Below, in pieces: positions 58,861 through 64,000 of a stretch of 64,000 nt of DNA. The position numbers were made by a program, and so were the translations under genes. How positions within the stretch are numbered: position 1 is the first letter of the stretch; the number at the start of each line of letters is the position of its first letter. Origin of the DNA: UBA7803 sp041395905 (GTDB lineage Bacteria > Pseudomonadota > Gammaproteobacteria > Pseudomonadales > Azotimanducaceae); contig JAWKZP010000008.1 of NCBI GenBank assembly GCA_041395905.1, positions 152,735-216,734 of the forward strand, written 5' to 3'. The notes under the pieces were generated by a model. It was given only the letters and a program-made list of their open reading frames with translations. It did no database searches and was not told where the DNA came from.

Positions 58861-60510
58861 TCAAGCCGATGCCGCAGGCCGCTGCTTCGGCATGATCGAG
58901 ATCTCCATGGGCGCGAAGTGCTCCATGTCGATGTCGATCAGGTACGGGCCCGGGGCCGCCATGCCGGCATCGAGGGCCTGCTCGAACTCGGCGACGCTGC
59001 GCACGCGGCAGCCGGGCACGCCCATGCTCTCGGCCATGCCGGCGAAATCCACCTTGCCCAGATCGGTCTCGTTGATGCGTCCGAAGCGCGTGTCCTGCAG
59101 CCAGCGCAGCACGCCGTAGCCGCCGTCGTTGAATACACAGATCACCAGCGGCACCTGATACTGGGCCGCGGTGGCGAGCTCCGTGGCATGAAACATGAAG
59201 CCGCCGTCGCCATGAATCAGCAGCGTCTGCCGGCCGGTGCCGATCGCGGCGCCGACCGCCATGGGGAAACCGGGTCCGATGGCGCCGGACGTGGGGTTCA
59301 TGGTGGTGCGCGGCCGGTAGATGGGAAACAGCTGGTTGCCGAAGTTGTAGGCGGCAATGGTCTGATCGCGCACGAACAGACCGTCCTCCGGCAGGCGTGC
59401 GCGCATGGCGTCCATGATCCGCGGATAATCGTCGCCCAGGCGCTTGCGCATGGCCGCATGCACCCCGTCCCGCGCCTCCAGCACCGTCTGGTTGAACTGG
59501 GCGTCGTTGCCCGAGACGTCCACCAGATCGCGGTTGATCGCCTCGAGGGTGAGACGCGCATCGCCGGCGACACCCAGATCGGCCCGGTGGGTACGCGAGA
59601 TCATGTTCGGGTCGACGTCGATCTGCAGCAGCTCGCCCGGGGGCGTGAAGCGCGCGCCCTGGCCGTCGACGCCGACCGCGAAGCGCGTGCCGATGGCAAT
59701 GGTCAGATCGGCGTCGGCGATGGACTGATAGATGCCCGCACTCTGGTAGTAGTTGCCGACACAGAGCGGGTGGCCTTCCGGGATCGCGCCGCGGCCGTCC
59801 ACGGAGGTGATGACCGGCGCGTCGAGCCGCTCGGCCAGCTCGGTGAGGGCGGCGCCAGCACCGGCGGCGATCACGCCGCCGCCGGCAATGATCACCCGGC
59901 GTCGTGCGGTGCCGATGCGCTGCACGGCTTTTTCCACCGCCGCAGGATCCGGTGCGTACGCATCCACCTCCGGCAGCGCGAAGGTCGCCGGCTCGGTCTC
60001 GGCGTACTGCAGGTCGATGGGGATCTCCAGCGCCCCGGGCGCCCGCCGCCCGGCGTGCATGTCGCGCACCACGGCCATGAACGCACCCGCGAGCTGGCGC
60101 ACGTGGCGCGGGCTTTCCACCCGTCTGCAGACGCTGCGCAGCATGGGCAGCTGGTTTTCGGCTTCGTGCACGTAGCCCTGCGCCTTACCGTAAAAGGCCG
60201 TCTCCGCCTGACCGGTGATCACCAGCACCGGCGATGACGCGTACTGGGCTTCGTACAGGCCCGTCACCGTGTTGCTGGTACCGGGACCGGTGCTCGCGAT
60301 CATCACCCCCATCCGCCCCGTGGCCCGTGCGTAGCCGTCAGCCGCGTGGGTTCCCGCCTGCTCGTGGCGCACATCGATGATGCGCGTTCTGCCCAGCCGG
60401 TTGATGGCATCGAAGATCGGCATGTTGTGAATGCTGACGATGCCGAATACGTGCTCCACCCCGAGGGCGGCCAGCCCCTCGGCAATCAGATCGGCGCCCG
60501 TGTAGCTCAT
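58861..60510 (-). CDS. Thiamine diphosphate-dependent enzyme, acetolactate synthase-like
   Basis: A 549-residue ThDP enzyme with the usual three domains. The PYR domain has the catalytic Glu in RHEQAGTHAADGYARATG; the central domain includes RRVIIAGGGVIAAGAGAAL; the PP domain has the Mg/ThDP motif GDGGFMFHATELATAAQYQVPLVICVFNDGGYG. The family includes acetolactate synthase, benzoylformate decarboxylase, oxalyl-CoA decarboxylase and 2-hydroxyacyl-CoA lyase. No small regulatory subunit gene is adjacent, and the acyl-CoA neighbours favour a lyase or decarboxylase role. Its ATG overlaps the amidohydrolase stop (ATGA). Confidence 0.87.
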   Translation of the reverse strand: MSYTGADLIAEGLAALGVEHVFGIVSIHNMPIFDAINRLGRTRIIDVRHEQAGTHAADGYARATGRMGVMIASTGPGTSNTVTGLYEAQYASSPVLVITGQAETAFYGKAQGYVHEAENQLPMLRSVCRRVESPRHVRQLAGAFMAVVRDMHAGRRAPGALEIPIDLQYAETEPATFALPEVDAYAPDPAAVEKAVQRIGTARRRVIIAGGGVIAAGAGAALTELAERLDAPVITSVDGRGAIPEGHPLCVGNYYQSAGIYQSIADADLTIAIGTRFAVGVDGQGARFTPPGELLQIDVDPNMISRTHRADLGVAGDARLTLEAINRDLVDVSGNDAQFNQTVLEARDGVHAAMRKRLGDDYPRIMDAMRARLPEDGLFVRDQTIAAYNFGNQLFPIYRPRTTMNPTSGAIGPGFPMAVGAAIGTGRQTLLIHGDGGFMFHATELATAAQYQVPLVICVFNDGGYGVLRWLQDTRFGRINETDLGKVDFAGMAESMGVPGCRVRSVAEFEQALDAGMAAPGPYLIDIDMEHFAPMEISIMPKQRPAASA

Positions 60511-61625
60511 GCGGCCTCCCGCAGCGCAGTGGTATCGATGTGGTAGAGCTCGGCCACGTTTTCGCAGAGGATCGCGCGGCGCTGCTCGTCGGTGAGGTGG
60601 CCGGTCTGCTGCGCGATCACATCCTGGCTCCACGGCCAGGTGGAGTCGCTGTGCGGAAAATCGCTCGCCCACATGAGCCGGTGCCAGTTCATCTCGTTGG
60701 CCATCTTGAACGCCACCCAGTCGTCCTGGAAGGTGGTGTAGATGTGCTCGCTGAAGTACTCGCTGGGCAGCTTCGACAGCGTCACGCCGCGCGCCAGCCA
60801 GTTGCGGTGCCGCTTGTAGGCGTGATCCATCCGGTACATGTAGTGCGGCACCCAGCCGGCATCCGCCTCGACGCATACCACCTTCAGCTCCGGGTAGCGT
60901 TCGAACACGCCGCCGAAGATCAGGGTACCCATGATGTCCTGATTGCCACGGATGATGGCGAGGAAGCTGTTGATGCGCGGGCCCCGGGTGGGCGCTTCGT
61001 TGCGCGTGGTGAGGATGTGGAACGATACCGGCATCTGCAGCTCGATGGCGGCCTCCCAGAACGGGTTGTAGATCTCCGAGTCGTAGTCTTCCAGCGCCGG
61101 ATTGCCCGGCATCATCACGCCGCGCAGGCCGAGCGCCTTGATGGCCTTGAGGTCCTCGACGCCTTCCTCGGGCGTGCGCATGGCCGTCTGCCCGCAGCCC
61201 AGCAGGCGCGCCGGATGTGCGCTGCAGTACTCGGCGATCCAGCGGTTGTAGGCGTCGAAGCAGGCCTTCTTGTAGTCGAAGTCCTTGTGGTTGCACAGCA
61301 GCATGCCAACGGTGGGATAGATGACCTCGGCCGCGACGCCGTCACGGTCCTGATCGGCCAGCCGGTAGGCCGGGTCCCAGCCGCTGCGATGCAGCTCGTC
61401 GAAGCGCACGCCGTCGGTGGTGATCTGCTCCGGCGGTTTGCCGGCCGCCGCCACCAGACCCATGGCAATGGGCGTGTCCATGCCGTCGATGACGAACAGA
61501 TCGCCGCGCTCGCCGCCGTCGACCATGCGCGGCGCCTTCTCTGCCCACGCCTTGTCGATGTAGCGGCTGTAGGTTTGCGGATGCTCGGTGATGTGCGAAT
61601 CCGCAGAAATGATCGGAAATTCCAT
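60507..61625 (-). CDS. Amidohydrolase family protein
   Basis: A 372-residue amidohydrolase-2-type protein. ISADSHITEH (metal-binding D-x-H at the N-terminus), MPVSFHILTTRNEAP (His), VCVEADAGWVPHYMYRMDHAYKR, and LMWASDFPHSDSTWP with the terminal catalytic Asp are typical of decarboxylases and hydrolases such as the ACMSD/gamma-resorcylate group. It starts at ATG 61625 and overlaps the ThDP gene by ATGA. It leads the minus-strand operon 61625-56418 and is divergent from bcp, 190 bases away. A second amidohydrolase gene starts at 63923. Confidence 0.9.
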   Translation of the reverse strand: MEFPIISADSHITEHPQTYSRYIDKAWAEKAPRMVDGGERGDLFVIDGMDTPIAMGLVAAAGKPPEQITTDGVRFDELHRSGWDPAYRLADQDRDGVAAEVIYPTVGMLLCNHKDFDYKKACFDAYNRWIAEYCSAHPARLLGCGQTAMRTPEEGVEDLKAIKALGLRGVMMPGNPALEDYDSEIYNPFWEAAIELQMPVSFHILTTRNEAPTRGPRINSFLAIIRGNQDIMGTLIFGGVFERYPELKVVCVEADAGWVPHYMYRMDHAYKRHRNWLARGVTLSKLPSEYFSEHIYTTFQDDWVAFKMANEMNWHRLMWASDFPHSDSTWPWSQDVIAQQTGHLTDEQRRAILCENVAELYHIDTTALREAA

Positions 61626-61815
61626 GGTGCTCCCCCCGGTGCGTTCCGGTCCACCCGAACGTGGACCACCCCGAAAAGTAGCAGCTTTGCCCGGGCGACA
61701 CCATCGCGCAACCCGGCTCGCCGGCCGTTGCGCGCCGCGCCGTGGAACTCGCCGCATGTCTTTGTTAGCTTCTGCCGCGGTGCTTTGCAACGCACGCAGT
61801 ACAGGAGAACCCCAC

Positions 61816-62280
61816 ATGCCCATCGAGGAAGGCAAAACCGCACCCGCATTCACGTTGAAGGACGCCGACGGCAACAAGGTCGCGCTCAAGGGCCTGCGCG
61901 GCAAGAACGTGATCGTGTACTTCTATCCCAAGGACGATACCCCCGGCTGTACCAAGGAAGCCTGCGCGTTCCGCGATCTCTGGAAGCAGATCCAGCTCAA
62001 GAACACCGTGGTGCTGGGCATCTCCCCCGACGACGGCGCCAGCCACCAGAAGTTCGCCGGCAAGTACAAGCTCCCGTTCACCCTGCTGAGCGACCCCGAC
62101 CGCAAGGTCATGCAGAAGTACGACGCCTTCGGCGAAAAGATGATGTACGGCAAGAAGACCATCGGCGTGATCCGCTCCACCGTCTGGGTCGGCCCCGACG
62201 GCAAGGTCGTCAAGCACTGGCGCCGCGTAGCCAAAGCCGCCGACCACCCCCAGCAGGTGCTGGACGCTCTGAGCGCCTGA
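61816..62280 (+). CDS. bcp: Thioredoxin-dependent thiol peroxidase (BCP)
   Basis: A 154-residue peroxiredoxin of the BCP/PrxQ group. The active site YPKDDTPGCTKEACAFRD has peroxidatic Cys45 and a second Cys five residues later (Cys50), the PrxQ-type resolving position. VVLGISPDDGASHQKFAGKYKLPFTLLSDPD is a family signature. AGGAGA is suitably spaced before ATG 61816. It reduces peroxides with thioredoxin as donor. It is the third peroxiredoxin gene in the window, and is divergent from the amidohydrolase operon. Confidence 0.95.
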   Translation: MPIEEGKTAPAFTLKDADGNKVALKGLRGKNVIVYFYPKDDTPGCTKEACAFRDLWKQIQLKNTVVLGISPDDGASHQKFAGKYKLPFTLLSDPDRKVMQKYDAFGEKMMYGKKTIGVIRSTVWVGPDGKVVKHWRRVAKAADHPQQVLDALSA

Positions 62281-62358
62281 TCAAACTGGCTGCAGCGCGC
62301 CAGCCTGGAGCTCGGACACGCCCGGCCTGGTCCGCCCCGGCAGGATGAACGCGGTCGC

Positions 62359-62517
62359 CGCGCCGGCGGGGTCGGCAGGCCTTTGCTGCGGCCTTTTGGC
62401 GCCGCCGAGGCGCCCGAATTGACGCCCGACCTCCGGTCGGGTGGCAAGGCGGGCAACGAGGGCAGCCGGGACGGCCGGCGCGAGCCGCAGCAAAGGCCTG
62501 CCGACCCCGCCGGCGCG
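62359..62517. repeat. Structured intergenic element, copy B (about 159 bp, 34-bp perfect inverted repeats)
   Basis: The 387-base gap 62281-62667 has no gene. Arms 62359-62392 and 62484-62517 are perfectly complementary over 34 bp. On the minus strand the core reads GCCGTCCCGGCTGCCCTCG (62475-62457), then CTTGCC (62448-62443), a 7-bp hairpin CCCGACC/GGTCGGG at 62425-62441, then GTCAATTCGG (62423-62414). These words occur in the same order and spacing in copy A at 21611-21774, but the arm sequences differ between copies. Apart from GGGAGGGG before ATG 62668, no other signal is seen in the gap. Confidence 0.82.
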
Positions 62518-62667
62518 AGGATCACCCCGACAACCCGCCGCTCGAACCTGCCCAGCGCTGGCCAGAGGGTTCACCACTGTGCAAGACTCCGGCACAGGGA
62601 GATCGACGCTCCGAGCCTGTGTTCGTGCAGAGCGCACAGGCGTTGGACAAGACATAGGGAGGGGTAC

Positions 62668-63909
62668 ATGAAGTTCGGAATCTTCTACGAGCACCAGCTG
62701 CCGCGCGACTGGGACGAGCACAGCGAGTACCGGCTGTTCAAGCAGTCGCTGGATCAGATCGAGCTGGCCGACAAGCTGGGCTTCGACTACGCCTGGGAGG
62801 TAGAGCACCACTTCCTGGAGGAGTATTCCCATTCTGCAGCGCCGGAGGTGTTTCTCGGCGCCGCGAGCCAGCGCACCAGGAACATCCGCCTCGGCCACGG
62901 CATCATTCAGATCACCACCAACCATCCGGCGCGCGTGGCGGAAAAGGTGGCGACGCTGGATCTGCTCTCTGACGGGCGGGTGGAGCTGGGCCTCGGCGAA
63001 GGCGCTTCGGTGACGGAGCTGCATCCGTTCAACCTGCGTTTCCGCGACAAGCGCGACGTCTGGGAAGACGGCGTTCGCTGCACCCTGCCCATGTTCTGGA
63101 ATCACGGGTGGGAGTACGACGGCGAGTATTTCAAGTTTCCCCTGCGAGCGGTGGTACCGAAGCCGCTGCAGAAGCCGCACCCGCCGCTATGGGTCGCCTG
63201 CTCGCAACTCGACACCATAAAGTACGCGGCGCACCGCGGCATGGGCGCGCTGTGCTTCAAGTTCGCGGACCTGGCCTCGGCAAAAGCCTGGGTGAATGCC
63301 TACTACAACACGTTCATCCACCACCAGGAAAAGCTCTGCGACTACCAGGCCAATCCCAACATTGCCGTGGTGGGCGGGTTCATGTGCTGCGAGACCGATG
63401 AGGAAGCCTGGCAGAAGGCCGACGGCTGGACCTTCTTCCAGTTCGCGCTGCAGCTGTACGGCAAGGAAGGCCCGTTCGAGCCCGGCACGGTGAACTTCTG
63501 GGAACGCTACCAGGCCTGGAAGCAGACGCCCGAGGGCCAGCGCCGCAGCGGCAGCGAGCTCATCGGCTCGCCCCAGACCATCCGGGAACGGCTGCGCGAG
63601 CTGCAGGCGGCCAACGTGGACCAGGTGATCCTGCTGAACCAGGCGGGCAAGAACACGCACGAGGACATCTGCGCGAGCCTGGAGCTGTTTGCCCGGGAGG
63701 TGATGCCCGAGTTTCACGCCGACGAGGACAACCATCAGGCATGGAAGGCCTCGGTGCTGGCCGGCGAGACCATCCTCGAGGACATCGACACCGAACCGTT
63801 CAACATGACGCGCGGGCGCAAACCCACGCTGCCCTCCACCAGGGAGGTGCGCAACATGGTCGCGGGCGCCACCGGCCGCCCGGACTCTGAAGTCCTGAGC
63901 GGCGGCTGA
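62668..63909 (+). CDS. LLM class flavin-dependent oxidoreductase
   Basis: A 413-residue luciferase-like monooxygenase family protein. MKFGIFYEHQLPRDWDEHSEYRLF is its start; LADKLGFDYAWEVEHHFLEEYSHS and NIRLGHGIIQITTNHPARVAEKVATLDLLSDGRVELGLGEG are LLM hallmarks of the TIM-barrel flavin/F420 site. GSPQTIRERLRELQAANVDQVILLNQAG ends the core; the last 60 residues are an extra tail. GGGAGGGG precedes ATG 62668 at good spacing. It needs a separate flavin reductase, none seen here. A start at 62668 is preferred to the longer frame. It is followed by an amidohydrolase start after 13 bases. Confidence 0.92.
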   Translation: MKFGIFYEHQLPRDWDEHSEYRLFKQSLDQIELADKLGFDYAWEVEHHFLEEYSHSAAPEVFLGAASQRTRNIRLGHGIIQITTNHPARVAEKVATLDLLSDGRVELGLGEGASVTELHPFNLRFRDKRDVWEDGVRCTLPMFWNHGWEYDGEYFKFPLRAVVPKPLQKPHPPLWVACSQLDTIKYAAHRGMGALCFKFADLASAKAWVNAYYNTFIHHQEKLCDYQANPNIAVVGGFMCCETDEEAWQKADGWTFFQFALQLYGKEGPFEPGTVNFWERYQAWKQTPEGQRRSGSELIGSPQTIRERLRELQAANVDQVILLNQAGKNTHEDICASLELFAREVMPEFHADEDNHQAWKASVLAGETILEDIDTEPFNMTRGRKPTLPSTREVRNMVAGATGRPDSEVLSGG

Positions 63910-63922
63910 ACGGGGGGACGCA

Positions 63923-64000
63923 ATGAGCACCAACAGCTACGCGCGCGGGCGCCGGATCTACGACGCGGACAGCCACCTCATGGAGACCCTCACCTGGCTG
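63923..64000 (+). CDS. Amidohydrolase family protein, N-terminus only (3' truncated by window edge)
   Basis: Twenty-six residues are visible from ATG 63923 (GGGGGG upstream), including RRIYDADSHLMET. The D-x-H metal-binding strand is the same as in the amidohydrolase at 60507 (ADSHITEH), so a second amidohydrolase-2 enzyme likely follows, in one operon with the LLM oxidoreductase. The rest is outside the window. Confidence 0.7.
   Translation, partial: MSTNSYARGRRIYDADSHLMETLTWL

Noticed and set aside
56989..60237. Plus-strand open frame of about 1080 codons antisense to the ThDP and acyl-CoA dehydrogenase genes
   Set aside because: No domain is recognisable and the opposite strand carries strongly supported genes throughout.
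1..64000. tRNA, rRNA, CRISPR arrays, IS elements, prophage
   Set aside because: No cloverleaf with a T-loop GGTTCGA-type core, no regular spaced direct repeats of CRISPR size and no transposase, integrase or phage structural motifs were seen.

Overview
The window is 64 kb of GC-rich, densely packed DNA from the chromosome of a Gram-negative proteobacterium, most likely a gammaproteobacterium. Support for this includes an LpxL-type lipid A acyltransferase, a PA2778/PA2779-like gene pair, RarD, TesB, GloB, a SPOR lipoprotein and glutathione-linked enzymes. No rRNA, tRNA or other strong phylogenetic marker is present, so genus is not claimed. No IS element, prophage, CRISPR array or plasmid module was recognised. 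About 70 protein genes are called, many in overlapping ATGA-type operons.

Layout. (1) 1-9 kb: the end of an M20 peptidase, an HNH nuclease, a SPOR lipoprotein, then a six-gene minus-strand run read from 6594 to 2389 and centred on glutathione chemistry (GST, cupin-like, gloB, rarD, second GST, SDR), followed by tesB, a membrane protein and a Prx5 peroxiredoxin. (2) 9-15 kb: an AstE/AspA-like lipoprotein, NUDIX hydrolase, EamA transporter, the PA2779/PA2778-like pair and a small cytochrome c. (3) 14.5-18.7 kb: acyl-CoA catabolism (enoyl-CoA hydratase, a TetR repressor with a clear palindromic operator, and a two-subunit acyl-CoA dehydrogenase), then a metallo-beta-lactamase-fold gene that has lost its centre. 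(4) 18.7-22 kb: pyrE, and an ECF sigma factor with an anti-sigma factor that carries a bactofilin-like domain. (5) 21.9-27 kb: SDR, PPIase, HupE/UreJ-like protein, a beta-helix lipoprotein and a diheme cytochrome. (6) 27-36.8 kb: GtrA and a GPH-family transporter, thioesterase, fumC, a Dps plus peroxiredoxin-glutaredoxin oxidative-stress pair, an acyl-CoA dehydrogenase and a possible ETF-beta methyltransferase. (7) 36.9-40.6 kb: a five-gene operon with DUF169 and nitroreductase members. (8) 41.8-56.3 kb: an accessory cell-surface glycoconjugate locus with an ABC exporter, three ELM1/DUF1022 paralogues, an LpxL-type acyltransferase, a GT25 and another possible glycosyltransferase, a sulfotransferase, an FkbM methyltransferase and a fused Gfo/Idh/MocA-PhyH protein. 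A GMC oxidoreductase pair is embedded in it. (9) 56.4-64 kb: a catabolic operon (amidohydrolase, ThDP enzyme, small protein, acyl-CoA dehydrogenase, SDR), bcp, an LLM flavin oxidoreductase and the start of another amidohydrolase.

The most notable observations are: a pair of about 160-bp intergenic elements (21611-21774 and 62359-62517) that share a conserved core but have different, self-complementary terminal arms; the oxidoreductase-dioxygenase fusion inside a surface-glycolipid locus with three ELM1 paralogues; two apparent CTG start codons in CTGA stop/start overlaps; and a start codon presented in the loop of a hairpin at 9194-9223. All functions are inferred from motifs and family knowledge; no searches were run.
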